Shown here in pieces: positions 52,567 to 60,652 of a DNA stretch of 64,000 nt (position 1 is its first letter; the number at the start of each line of letters is the position of its first letter). The position numbers and the translations under genes are program-made. Under the pieces are notes generated by a model that saw only the letters and a program-made list of their open reading frames with translations, had not been told where the DNA came from and searched no databases. This DNA is from AB-137-C09 sp964645625 (GTDB taxonomy: Bacteria > Pseudomonadota > Zetaproteobacteria > Mariprofundales > Mariprofundaceae), in NCBI GenBank assembly GCA_964645625.1, contig CAZYAI010000008.1, positions 1 to 64,000 on the forward strand, given 5' to 3'.

Positions 52567-53054
52567 AGCAAGTCATCATCGCCTTAGGCGGCAACATTGG
52601 TGATGTATTGGCATACTTTCGTTATGCGCGCACAGCATTGAATGCGCTCGATGGCTGCCATGTGGTGGCATCTTCGCCTGTGTACCGTACACCACCAGTC
52701 GGGCCACAAGATCAAGATGATTATGATAATGCGGTGTTATTGCTCGCTACCACATTGTCGCCCTTGGCATTGCTGGATGCCTTGCATGACATTGAACAAG
52801 CGTGCCACCGTGAACGCCGCGTCCATTGGGGTGCACGCACCTTGGATTTGGATATTATTGATTACGCAGGCTTATGTTACCACGATGCACGATTAACCCT
52901 GCCGCACCGCGAAGCGCATGGGCGTGCCTTTGTCTTGCTGCCATTGGCTGACGTGTTACCTGACTGGCAACACCCACGCTTGCAGCAAGCGGTAAGTAGC
53001 TTGTTGGCAGCATGTGATCGCACAGGTATTGCGCTACGTTGCCACGATTGGTGA
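52563..53054 (+). CDS. folK: 2-amino-4-hydroxy-6-hydroxymethyldihydropteridine pyrophosphokinase
   Basis: 163 residues. It transfers pyrophosphate in folate synthesis. It has ALGGNIGD, VYRTPPVGPQDQDDY and the signature WGARTLDLDII. The ATG at 52563 overlaps the uup stop (ATGA). Confidence 0.95.
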   Translation: MKQVIIALGGNIGDVLAYFRYARTALNALDGCHVVASSPVYRTPPVGPQDQDDYDNAVLLLATTLSPLALLDALHDIEQACHRERRVHWGARTLDLDIIDYAGLCYHDARLTLPHREAHGRAFVLLPLADVLPDWQHPRLQQAVSSLLAACDRTGIALRCHDW

Positions 53055-53070
53055 TTGACCTAGTGTAATC

Positions 53071-53096
53071 TCGTTAGTGGGCATGGCGTTTTGCGC
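53071..53096 (+). repeat. Dispersed palindromic repeat, copy G (fragment)
   Basis: GTTAGTGGGCATGGCGTTTT corresponds to the first 20 bases of the repeat family. The rest of the unit is absent. It lies just after the folK stop. Confidence 0.5.
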
Positions 53097-53165
53097 TTAA
53101 CCCTTGATTTACTGGCTTTTGCGCAATTTTTCGTTTTGTTGTAGTCTGTGCAGACGAGTGCTGTT

Positions 53166-56100
53166 ATGAATACGATATTATTACCTGTCCTTAGATGTTA
53201 TATCGCTTTGGTTGTTTGCATGGGTGGTTTTTCTCTGCCTGTGTTGGAGGCTATTACGGTGCAGGATATGGTCACTGGCGGTGTTACTCCAGCGACTATT
53301 CGTAACGCGCTGCAAGGGCAAAATGTTACCATTAGTAATATGACGGTGGTCAATAACGGTTGTAATGTTAATCCTGCGATTGGTTTGTTTAATCAAGGTA
53401 TGACGGCGACAGGTGCTGGCCCTGTGTTAGGTGATGTTTCTGGCGTGGTGCTGAGTACAGGGGTACTCAATGGTGCTGATCCCTTGGTATCGCCCAATAA
53501 TTTTTATAATTGGACCAATACCTTATGCCCTGCCAATGTCAGTGATGTCGATATGCTTGCGCTAGAGCCGTTTACGCAATTTGGCGAATACGTTGCTTTG
53601 GAGTTCGATGTCATTCCGACCAAGGGAATCATGGCGATTCCCTTTCAATTTGCTTCTGATGAGTTCCCTGAATATGTCTGCACCAGTTTTAATGATGCTG
53701 TGGGTATTTTTGTTAGCGGACCAGGGATAGCGGGTCCTTATACGTTAGGGGCGCAAAATTTTGCTAAAACTGCTGCGGGTGATTTAACCTCGATTAACTG
53801 GGTGAATACAGGGCAGGTGGGCATGTTTGGTACGTTGGGGCAGTGTGGCAGCCTCACTAATACTGCCTATTATACCGACAATAGCAGCGGTAATGTTTTA
53901 GGCGGTAACAATACTGTTGCGACCACCAACGCCAACCTCGAAATGGACGGTTGGACGAATTATATTTATCAGCCTGTGCCTGTAACGCCTGGTGCGACCT
54001 ATCACGTTAAAGCAGTGGTGGCTGATGCTGGTGATCGTTTGTGGGATTCGGCGGTGTTTTTTCACCTTATCTTCAGTACCGGTAGTTTTTCTGGTTTCGA
54101 TTTTGGCGATGCGCCAGATAGTTACCGCACGTTAACCTCCAATGGCGGTGCCAGTCATGGTATTGATGCCCACCTCTACCTTGGTTTAACCATGCCCGAT
54201 AATGAAATTACAGGCACACCCAGCGTTGCAGCCAATGGCGATGATGCGGTCGGCGTGCCTGACGATGAAGATGGTGTCAGCCAATTCCCTACACTGCTGG
54301 TGAGTTCAACCAGTTACAGCGTCAATGTGGTGGCGAATAACAGTACAGGCAGCACAGCGACGTTGACCGGCTGGATTGATTTTAATGGCAATGGTCAATT
54401 TGATGCTGCTGAAGGTGCGATGGTAAGTGTGCCAAATGGTGCTTTTAATACCCCTGTTACATTAACGTGGAGTGGCTTGAGCGGTTTGGTTGCAGGTACG
54501 ACCTATGCTCGCCTGCGCCTTACTACCTCGCCGCTGATCACCGTCAATATGCCTGGTGGTAATGCGCCCGATGGTGAGGTGGAAGATTATTTGTTACCGA
54601 TACTAGGCATGCCTGATTATGGTGATGCGCCCGATGTTTACCATACGTTAGCGACGAACAATGGTGCTGCTCACGGCATCACGGCGGGCTTGCACTTGGG
54701 CTTGAATGCACCAGATACCGAGGTCACGGGTATCGCTTCGGTCAATGCTGATGGTGATGACTTTAATGGCGTGGATGATGAAGATGGTATCACGGTGTTG
54801 CCGCCATTATCCAATGGCAGTAGCAGCTATACGGTGAATGTGCGGGTTAGCAATACCCTTGGCAGTGCAGCGCAATTGATTGCTTGGCTGGATTTTAATC
54901 GCAACGGGGTGTTTGATGCCAGTGAGGCAACAGTGGTGACTGTGGCGAATGGTACAGTCAATGGCATGGTGACACTGAATTGGACGGGTTTAAATGGTTT
55001 AGTCGTCGGTAATACCTACCTTCGACTGCGCCTGAGTAATGATCCTACGATGACCATCAATACCCCCAGCGGCGCAGCGATCAATGGTGAGGTGGAAGAT
55101 TACGCTTTAAGCATTGTTTCTGCCCCTGATTATGGTGATGCACCAGACAGTTACCACACCCTCATTGCCAGCGGCGGTGCCAGTCACACCATTGATGGGC
55201 AGGTTTATATGGGACTGCTCGCGCCCGATACCGAGGCGGATGGACAGCCCACCGTGGCAGCCAATGGCGATGATGCCAACGGCAGTGCTGATGAAGATGG
55301 TGTAGTGGGTGGCTTTTCTGCGCTAACGTTGAATGCTGGCAGTTATACCCTTGATGTAACCGTGAGTAATCAAAGCGGCAGTGCTGCGACCTTGGTGGGG
55401 TGGATTGATTTTAATCGCAATGGCGTATTTGAAAGTAGCGAGGCTGCGAGTACGACGGTAGCCAATGGTAGCAATGGGGCGGTGGTTACCCTGAGTTGGG
55501 GTGGATTAAGTGGTTTGGTTGTGGGGAATACCTATGCCCGTTTGCGCTTGTCTACTGACCCAGCCTTAAACAGTAACACGCCTGCTGGCGCGCTGGGCGC
55601 GGGTGAGGTGGAAGATTACGCATTGACGATTTTTAACGCTATGGGTGAGGCATGTATTCCACCTGGCGCAACCGCTTATTACCCGTGGAATGGTAATAGC
55701 AATGATTTTGCAGGTGTGTACAACTTGGTTGCTGGCAATGTGGCATACGATGCATTGGATTATATTTCGACGCAAGCAGCAAGCTTTAATGGCAGCAATC
55801 AACTGTTGCAATACAGCAATGGCACGTTTATGAACCAAGCTTTTAGCAATATGTCATTGCTGCTATGGATTAAACCCAGCACGCTTGTAGGCGTGCAAAC
55901 TTTGTTTGATGAGGGCGGGAACAATCGGCGCGGCGCGCTTACGCTGCGTTTGAATGGCAGTAACTTAGAATTAGGCATGTTTGAGCGGCGACGTTCTTCT
56001 TTGCGTACATTAACAGCAGCTTATCCTACTGATGGTCGCTGGCATTTGGTGGCGGTGGTTTATGCCAATGGTCAGCTAAGCTTGTATCTTGATGGTGTGA

Positions 56101-57269
56101 GTGTGGCAACAGTAGCAACGGGCTTTGCTAACTTCCGTTCGCATAACGATCCTGCGGCGTTTGGTGCGACCAATGGACGCGATGCTTTTAGCACTACCGT
56201 GGGCGGTAATTATTACCAAGGTTTCATGGATGAAGCGGCCTATTATTACAGTGCTTTGAGCGCCGCAAATGTGGCTGCGTATTATGCCTGTTTGCAGCCG
56301 CAGTACGACTTCGGCGATGCACCAGCGATGTACTCAGCGGCTGAACACCGCATCATGCCAACGCTGTATTTAGGAACCTTCCATGATGGTGATAGTGGTA
56401 ACTGGGGCGATGGCATGGATAGTAATAACAATGCCACGGATGATGATACGCTAGGTGATCCCGCTGGTGGCATTGATGATGAAGATGGTATAGCCAGCGC
56501 GACCGAGATTCCTTATGCCGCTACCACATTCAGTGTTGATGTGTATGCCAGCAATCAAACCACGACTGCGGCAACGCTTTATGCTTGGTTGGATGGTAAT
56601 CAAAACGGTGTTTTTGAAGCATCGGAAGTTGCAAGCGTTAACGTTCCTAGCGGCACGCTGCATAGTCCTGTGACTGTACAATGGACTGGTTTGACAGGGG
56701 CGACGGTAGGTGCGGTATACCTGCGTTTGCGCTTGACCACGGACAATACAATCGGTGCGGCTAGCGCAGGAGGCTTTGCCCGCGATGGTGAGGTGGAGGA
56801 TTACCGTTTGCCTATTCAAGCAGGCTTACCTTCGTTGACGGTGACTAAAGTATCGCAGATTTTATCCGATCCTTCAGGTGCTGCAACGCCCCGTGCCATA
56901 CCGGGTGCGGTGTTGCTCTACACCATTCACATCACCAATGTGGGCGTGGCTGCTACAGGTGTGGACAGTGTGGTGATTAGTGACCCTTTCTCTGGCTATA
57001 CGTCCTTGGTTTTAGATTACGACTCTGCAGGCCCGATCAACGGCCCTGTTCTTTTTGTCGATCTGGTAAGCAGTGGATTAAGCTATAATGATGCAACAGA
57101 TATTACCTATTACAATGCGGCAGGGACTGCCATTACCCCTGTTGCTACAGCCAATGGCACAGACCCATTGGTACGTAAAATCGTCATCAATCCCAAAGGC
57201 AGTATGCCAGCCTCAACGCCTACTGCCTCGCCTTCCTTTCAGGTATTGTTCAAAGTAATCATTGAGTAA
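53166..57269 (+). CDS. Very large secreted multidomain protein with GEVED repeats
   Basis: 1,367 residues from the ATG at 53166 (GTG at 53148 also possible). Signal peptide ~1-29. Residues ~35-300 resemble a choice-of-anchor domain (IPFQFASDEFPEYVCTSF). Four GEVED-type repeats (DYGDAPDSYHTL ... GEVEDYAL) stand at ~310-478, 482-648, 653-821 and 1045-1218. A LamG-like domain lies at ~825-1041 (AYYPWNGNSNDFAG). The C-terminal ~150 residues resemble a DUF11-type bacterial surface domain (LTVTKVSQIL). Asp-rich loops suggest calcium binding. No sorting signal is visible. A role in adhesion or extracellular matrix is inferred. Confidence 0.85.
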   Translation: MNTILLPVLRCYIALVVCMGGFSLPVLEAITVQDMVTGGVTPATIRNALQGQNVTISNMTVVNNGCNVNPAIGLFNQGMTATGAGPVLGDVSGVVLSTGVLNGADPLVSPNNFYNWTNTLCPANVSDVDMLALEPFTQFGEYVALEFDVIPTKGIMAIPFQFASDEFPEYVCTSFNDAVGIFVSGPGIAGPYTLGAQNFAKTAAGDLTSINWVNTGQVGMFGTLGQCGSLTNTAYYTDNSSGNVLGGNNTVATTNANLEMDGWTNYIYQPVPVTPGATYHVKAVVADAGDRLWDSAVFFHLIFSTGSFSGFDFGDAPDSYRTLTSNGGASHGIDAHLYLGLTMPDNEITGTPSVAANGDDAVGVPDDEDGVSQFPTLLVSSTSYSVNVVANNSTGSTATLTGWIDFNGNGQFDAAEGAMVSVPNGAFNTPVTLTWSGLSGLVAGTTYARLRLTTSPLITVNMPGGNAPDGEVEDYLLPILGMPDYGDAPDVYHTLATNNGAAHGITAGLHLGLNAPDTEVTGIASVNADGDDFNGVDDEDGITVLPPLSNGSSSYTVNVRVSNTLGSAAQLIAWLDFNRNGVFDASEATVVTVANGTVNGMVTLNWTGLNGLVVGNTYLRLRLSNDPTMTINTPSGAAINGEVEDYALSIVSAPDYGDAPDSYHTLIASGGASHTIDGQVYMGLLAPDTEADGQPTVAANGDDANGSADEDGVVGGFSALTLNAGSYTLDVTVSNQSGSAATLVGWIDFNRNGVFESSEAASTTVANGSNGAVVTLSWGGLSGLVVGNTYARLRLSTDPALNSNTPAGALGAGEVEDYALTIFNAMGEACIPPGATAYYPWNGNSNDFAGVYNLVAGNVAYDALDYISTQAASFNGSNQLLQYSNGTFMNQAFSNMSLLLWIKPSTLVGVQTLFDEGGNNRRGALTLRLNGSNLELGMFERRRSSLRTLTAAYPTDGRWHLVAVVYANGQLSLYLDGVSVATVATGFANFRSHNDPAAFGATNGRDAFSTTVGGNYYQGFMDEAAYYYSALSAANVAAYYACLQPQYDFGDAPAMYSAAEHRIMPTLYLGTFHDGDSGNWGDGMDSNNNATDDDTLGDPAGGIDDEDGIASATEIPYAATTFSVDVYASNQTTTAATLYAWLDGNQNGVFEASEVASVNVPSGTLHSPVTVQWTGLTGATVGAVYLRLRLTTDNTIGAASAGGFARDGEVEDYRLPIQAGLPSLTVTKVSQILSDPSGAATPRAIPGAVLLYTIHITNVGVAATGVDSVVISDPFSGYTSLVLDYDSAGPINGPVLFVDLVSSGLSYNDATDITYYNAAGTAITPVATANGTDPLVRKIVINPKGSMPASTPTASPSFQVLFKVIIE

Positions 57270-57303
57270 TGGTGGGGGTGAATGATTACATTGTGTTTGG
57301 GGC

Positions 57304-57396
57304 AGGATGGACAAATGGACTTTTACCGCATCTGAAATCCTTTTGTACATTCATCCTAACCATCCAAACAAAGAGATCAAAACGCTTGGTGCTTCT
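57304..57396 (+). mobile_element. Family-1 miniature element, copy 1 (left part only)
   Basis: It begins GGGCAGGATGGACAAATGGA and follows copies 2 and 3 through CGCTTGGTGCTTCT, where a family-2 element replaces the right half and right inverted repeat. Confidence 0.75.
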
Positions 57397-57531
57397 GGCT
57401 TTCCGTTTAAGATGGGACAAAAGCAATATGGATATGCGTGACATCGTAGCTTCTTTGTTGGGTTTCGTGCCTCAACCCAACCTACATGATGGCCTTGTGG
57501 TGTACGTGCGTCCCGTTTTAAAAGGGAAGCC
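57397..57531. mobile_element. Family-2 miniature element, copy 3, nested in family-1 copy 1
   Basis: Ends GGCTTTCCGTTTAAGATGGG and CCCGTTTTAAAAGGGAAGCC are inverted. The interior is close to copy 1 (ATATGCGTGACATCGTAG, CAACCCAACCTACATGATGG) but lacks one arm of the inner palindrome. No direct repeat is evident at the ends. Confidence 0.75.
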
Positions 57532-57545
57532 TAAATCTGTCTTAC

Positions 57546-57619
57546 CGCTAACGCTTGCGCTAACCAGCGCTTGAGGAGCGCAGCGACGAAAACGGTCCGA
57601 GTTAAGTGCCTTATTCGGC
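57546..57619 (-). other. attC site of the ParE/antitoxin cassette
   Basis: Read on the minus strand it starts with R'' GCCGAAT (57613-57619), continues AAGGCACTTAACTCGGACCG, and ends near GCGTTAGCG (57546-57552 on plus as CGCTAAC). This is the classical attC layout of partly complementary outer boxes and an internal inverted core. It starts 16 bp past the parE stop. Confidence 0.75.
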
Positions 57620-57634
57620 CTTTTTTCTTGCTTG

Positions 57635-57907
57635 CTACACCGCTGGACTTCTCCGCTGATGAAGCACAGCTATCACAACAATATCCGTGTTTTTGTGTAT
57701 GAAGTAAGTTGAGTATGGAAATCTCTTGCACAGCACTCTACGCATATTGCTCATGATCTCCATATATAAATCTGGATGTTCTTTGATTTCTTCCAGCTTT
57801 GAATCGACTTCTTCAACGAAGGCAACGCCTAGATTTATTCTTTTCTCTTCGTACCATTCGTATGTTGATTTAATGTCTTCTTCTGCTTCCTTTCTGATAA
57901 TGAGCAT
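57635..57907 (-). CDS. ParE/RelE-family toxin
   Basis: 90 residues. The compact ParE/RelE fold shows AEEDIKSTYEWYEE near the N-terminus, INLGVAFVEEVDSKLEEI and the C-terminal FIHKNTDIVVIAVLHQRR. It follows its antitoxin gene after seven bases, in one integron cassette. Whether the target is gyrase (ParE) or ribosome-bound mRNA (RelE) cannot be told. Confidence 0.9.
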   Translation of the reverse strand: MLIIRKEAEEDIKSTYEWYEEKRINLGVAFVEEVDSKLEEIKEHPDLYMEIMSNMRRVLCKRFPYSTYFIHKNTDIVVIAVLHQRRSPAV

Positions 57908-57914
57908 TTGAATC

Positions 57915-58130
57915 TCACCCTAATATTCTTTTCTTCACTTCCTGCCAGGGAGATCCTTCATCGGGGTTGGCGTGATAGGCATCAAGACGCTTTTCTAGCT
58001 CCCGTTTATGCCACTCGGGTATTTCAACCGCTTCTGGCATTTTAGCGATTGAATCCCAGATGTCTTCTACAAGCTGGATGCGCTGTTGAATTGGCATTTC
58101 TGCAATTTCTGATGGGGATATTGATTTCAT
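57915..58130 (-). CDS. Addiction-module antitoxin
   Basis: 71 residues. It matches the small addiction-module protein family usually paired with ParE/RelE toxins: ISPSEIAEMPIQQRIQLVEDIWDS, then IPEWHKRELEKRLDAYHANP and GSPWQEVKKRIL. Antitoxin-first order is typical. It begins 36 bp after the preceding attC core. Confidence 0.92.
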   Translation of the reverse strand: MKSISPSEIAEMPIQQRIQLVEDIWDSIAKMPEAVEIPEWHKRELEKRLDAYHANPDEGSPWQEVKKRILG

Positions 58131-58165
58131 TTAAGATTCTCCGAATTAGGCTGAGTTCTTTGCAA

Positions 58166-58226
58166 GCCGAACGACCTGCATGAGGGGCAGAGCGAAGCGA
58201 TGTCCCTCTCGATGCCATGGTTAGGT
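58166..58226 (-). other. attC site of the GNAT cassette
   Basis: 61 bp. Minus-strand R'' is ACCTAAC (58220-58226), overlapping the acetyltransferase stop. R' is GTTCGGC (58166-58172). Between them a GAGGGACATCG...GCCCCTC inverted core. R'' is exactly complementary to the GTTAGGT core at the 5' boundary of the same cassette (58660-58666), as the cassette model demands. Confidence 0.85.
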
Positions 58227-58643
58227 GTTCAGCTCTGCCAAGAAATGATAACAAATGATTTTCATATCTTGATTGAGATAAGATTTATGAGCCTCATGCC
58301 TTTGAACACCTGAATCCAAGTGAATTACGGAACATCCATTTTCTTTTCCTCTATTGGCTAGCCATTCAAGCATTTGCTTACCATAGCCGTTAGAACGAGA
58401 ATTTTCATCTGTTACCAAATCTTCAATATAGAGGTGTTTGCCAAGGAAAAGATTTTTCTGCTCTTTAAATCCTGCAACTGCCTTGATTGCATTAGCATCC
58501 GATAGATATGCCAAAATATAGCCTTCACCCATCAACTCTCGAACGCTGTTTACAAAAGAATCTTCTGAAAGGTTTGGTCTCAATTGAACCATTACCGAAA
58601 AACAATTTTTTATTTCTTCATCTGTAGTTGCAGTTTTAATCAT
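58221..58643 (-). CDS. GNAT-family N-acetyltransferase (integron cassette)
   Basis: About 140 residues. The acetyl-CoA binding motif is DENSRSNGYGKQMLEWL (RxxGxG/A type), preceded by LYIEDLVT and followed by GCSVIHLDSG. The ATG at 58643 is preferred (AAGG upstream); the ATG at 58655 is possible. Acceptor unknown. GNAT genes are among the commonest integron cassette contents. Confidence 0.9.
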   Translation of the reverse strand: MIKTATTDEEIKNCFSVMVQLRPNLSEDSFVNSVRELMGEGYILAYLSDANAIKAVAGFKEQKNLFLGKHLYIEDLVTDENSRSNGYGKQMLEWLANRGKENGCSVIHLDSGVQRHEAHKSYLNQDMKIICYHFLAELNT

Positions 58644-58659
58644 TTTACCTTCCATAGAG

Positions 58660-58732
58660 ACCTAACGACCAAGCTCACCAGAGGCAATGTAGCGCAGCGT
58701 AATTGCCGTCCGAGTGCAGCGCCTTGTTAGCT
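58660..58732 (-). other. attC site of the interrupted cassette
   Basis: 73 bp. On the minus strand: R'' AGCTAAC (58726-58732), then AAGGCGCTGCACTCGGACGG, an inner TACGCTGCGCTACATT region, GGTGAGCTTGGTC, and R' GTTAGGT (58660-58666). This is a textbook attC of the TAACAAGGCGCTGC type. Confidence 0.9.
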
Positions 58733-58985
58733 ACTTTTCAATAAGAAAGATGAACTCACGATTAGGTTTTTGAGTGTCTTTTAGCCACTCATTTGTCCAT
58801 TTCATATCCGCTATTTCTTGGGTCAGGCTGGACAAATGGACTTTTACCGCATCTGAAATCCTTTTGTACATTTATCCTAACCATCCAGACAAAGAGATCA
58901 AAACGCTTGGTGCTTCTTATCTTGCTCACAAGTGAATAATGTGTCCATTTGTCCAGTCTGACTCGATAACTACACGTATGTTCAT
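58731..58985 (-). pseudogene. Integron cassette gene interrupted by a miniature element
   Basis: The first eight codons (ATG at 58985, NIRVVIE) run into a family-1 element at 58962. After it, the frame for EIADMKWTNEWLKDTQKPNR ends with LIEK and a TAG at 58731-58733. The element brings an in-frame stop after 19 codons. The original product was either very short or part was lost on insertion. No function is suggested. Confidence 0.65.
58821..58962 (+). mobile_element. Family-1 miniature element, copy 2 (complete)
   Basis: About 142 bp with nearly perfect 20-bp terminal inverted repeats: GTCAGGCTGGACAAATGGAC at the left and GTCCATTTGTCCAGTCTGAC at the right (one mismatch). The interior includes ACCGCATCTGAAATCC and CATCCAGACAAAGAGATC. 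Similarity with copy 3 goes a few bases beyond both ends (CTTGG, GATAAC), so the real borders may be slightly wider. No ORF. Confidence 0.88.
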
Positions 58986-58993
58986 TTATTTGC

Positions 58994-59054
58994 TTCTAAC
59001 GCCGTGCTCAGCGGCGCGCGCCTTTGGCGCGTCCGCTGGAGCTATTTGTTAAGT
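58994..59054 (-). other. attC site of the membrane-protein cassette
   Basis: 61 bp. Minus-strand R'' ACTTAAC (59048-59054) is exactly complementary to the GTTAAGT core at the 5' end of the same cassette (59967-59973). R' is GTTAGAA (58994-59000). The centre GGACGCGCCAAAGGCGCGCG is strongly self-complementary. Confidence 0.88.
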
Positions 59055-59055
59055 G

Positions 59056-59946
59056 CTATATTTCGTCCAAATGACGACCCACAAACTCCATAGAACTATT
59101 CCAAGCCAGTTTAATCTCATTGGTTTCTGGGTCTTTGTACCAAGCATCCGACCAAGTGTTTTCATTGCTCCATTCCCAAGCTACTTTTTTCCCTTTTTCA
59201 AAGTGAGTACGAGTGGTAGGAAATATTCGATAAAACACTTTAGCTCCACTTGATGACTCACTTTTTAGAATTACGCCTTTTCCATTATTGATTGGAATGG
59301 TGCATTCAGGATCAGAGAATATCTTCACACTTGGATGGTGAACCCAATTTGTTTCCCTAGGCAGAGCTTGTAGCGACTTCAGTATGCTAACACCCGAATC
59401 TATTACGCTTAGGATATTCCTCTCGTCGGTTTCACCGCCATGAATTATTTTATTTCTTGTTTCCAAGAAAAGCCGCAAACTACTTGAAATGTGCTTCGGT
59501 AATCCGTAGTGACTATCCAGTTCATCTATTGCTTGCCGAAGGCTGACATTTTTTCTACCTTGTAATTTTCCTGTGCTAGCTAATGTTTGCCTTGCCTCTT
59601 TTTCTATATCGGTTGCTAGTAATATTAGTGCTACTTTTGGGGATCTTGCTGCTTCATGAATTATTGTTTTTATATTTGATTCATCATTCTCTTGAGATTT
59701 ATTTTCATCAGAGTTCTGCATTTCACTTGAAGGAATAGATGAAACTTCATCAGACAACTGAGATGCGGAGCGTTGTAGGCTTTCGAGTGAGTCGCTTAAC
59801 TCTACTTCTTGACCGAGTAATTTTCCCTTTTTAAGCCTACCAATTGCCTCAGCAAGCTGACCTTTGAATACGAACAGAACCACAAAAGCAAAAATAGGCC
59901 ATAAGAGAGTAGCTATCGCTTTAAGGAGTTCTGAAATTTCACTCAT
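59056..59946 (-). CDS. Integron cassette protein with membrane anchor, unknown function
   Basis: About 296 residues. An N-terminal membrane helix (LLWPIFAFVVLFVF) is followed by a charged coiled coil and a helical domain (ALILLATDIEKEARQTLAST ... LRLFLETRNKIIHGG) resembling HEPN-like/DUF4145-type domains. A beta-rich C-terminal ~90 residues ends WNSSMEFVGRHL. The start is the ATG at 59946. It is the first cassette of the array. A defensive or sensing role is possible but not shown. Confidence 0.75.
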   Translation of the reverse strand: MSEISELLKAIATLLWPIFAFVVLFVFKGQLAEAIGRLKKGKLLGQEVELSDSLESLQRSASQLSDEVSSIPSSEMQNSDENKSQENDESNIKTIIHEAARSPKVALILLATDIEKEARQTLASTGKLQGRKNVSLRQAIDELDSHYGLPKHISSSLRLFLETRNKIIHGGETDERNILSVIDSGVSILKSLQALPRETNWVHHPSVKIFSDPECTIPINNGKGVILKSESSSGAKVFYRIFPTTRTHFEKGKKVAWEWSNENTWSDAWYKDPETNEIKLAWNSSMEFVGRHLDEI

Positions 59947-59966
59947 GGCTTGATTCTCTCTTGAGC

Positions 59967-59973
59967 ACTTAAC
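59967..59973 (-). other. Core recombination site at the head of the cassette array (attI-like position)
   Basis: Minus-strand GTTAAGT (GTTRRRY) marks the 5' boundary of the first cassette, 20 bp before its ATG. The bases between it and the integrase remnant (59974-60093) occupy the position expected for attI and the cassette promoter, but no element in them can be identified with confidence. Confidence 0.65.
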
Positions 59974-60093
59974 ATTCATATAGACAGAATGGGCTGATAT
60001 GGTGATAGGCATAATCTATATATTGATATTGCACAGTCCCACTCCCATGCTTTATGTTGTGCATAGGCAGGACGATAAACCTTTACCAACTAA

Positions 60094-60266
60094 AAGCAAT
60101 CTCCTTCACTGGAACGTGAGGCTGCTATTGCGCGTTTTTGGGAAAAATATATTGCTGTTATTCATGCCAAGGGAGTAAAGGAGATCTTTGATCGTTGGTT
60201 TGTAATTCGGGCTCGGCATTATACAAGGCCTTTCCTGATAAACGGCTGGCACGCCATATGCTTGGG
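60094..60266 (+). pseudogene. Integron integrase remnant (N-terminal fragment, frameshifted)
   Basis: The frame from 60094 (after a TAA) reads LEREAAIARFWEKYIAVIHA, KGVKEIFDRWFVIRARHY, then after a single-base shift near 60223-60225 KAFPDKRLARHML, up to a family-1 element at 60265. These blocks (FW..YI....GVK..FDRW.V.RAE.YI.AFPDKRL) match the extended N-terminus I know from environmental integron integrases. There is no start codon and no catalytic Arg/Tyr domain. It is divergent from the cassettes, as intI should be. Confidence 0.72.
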
Positions 60267-60406
60267 TTAGGCTGGATAAATGGACTTTTACCGCATCTGA
60301 AATCCTTTTGTACATTTATCCTAACCTCCAGACAAAGAGATCAAAACGCTTGGTGCTTCTTACCTTGTTCACAAGTGAATAATGTGTCCATTTGTCCAGT
60401 CTGACC
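60265..60406 (+). mobile_element. Family-1 miniature element, copy 3 (complete)
   Basis: About 142 bp. The left end GTTAGGCTGGATAAATGGAC and right end GTCCATTTGTCCAGTCTGAC are inverted with three mismatches. The interior matches copy 2 almost throughout. It truncates the integrase remnant. Confidence 0.88.
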
Positions 60407-60414
60407 TGATAACA

Positions 60415-60594
60415 TTACTCAGCCCGATAAATGTAGGTGTAATCGCGGTTTCGGTGCTGGTATTGACCTGTTACGATATCCGTTAAAGCTTCATCTACGA
60501 TTTCTGGTTTTAGGTCTGCTTCCAGAATAGATGCCATGGTTTCGCTGCTGATGATCTCTTCAGCTTTGGTTTGGTTGTCGATTTTGATAAACAT
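60415..60594 (-). CDS. 59-residue protein of unknown function
   Basis: A short frame with a good GAGGAG site seven bases before the ATG at 60594. The product is MFIKIDNQTKAEEIISSETM..., acidic and soluble, ending YTYIYRAE. No recognised domain. The stop lies nine bases beyond the family-1 element. It is 58 bp upstream of dbpA on the same strand. Confidence 0.6.
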   Translation of the reverse strand: MFIKIDNQTKAEEIISSETMASILEADLKPEIVDEALTDIVTGQYQHRNRDYTYIYRAE

Positions 60595-60652
60595 CGCTGC
60601 TCCTCTTTGTTAATATGTTAATGCTACATTCCCGCTTACTGCTAGGCAGATG

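Noticed and set aside
60106..60315. Minus-strand open frame over the integrase remnant
   Set aside because: It crosses a family-1 element border and opposes the integrase-like frame. No ribosome site or domain.
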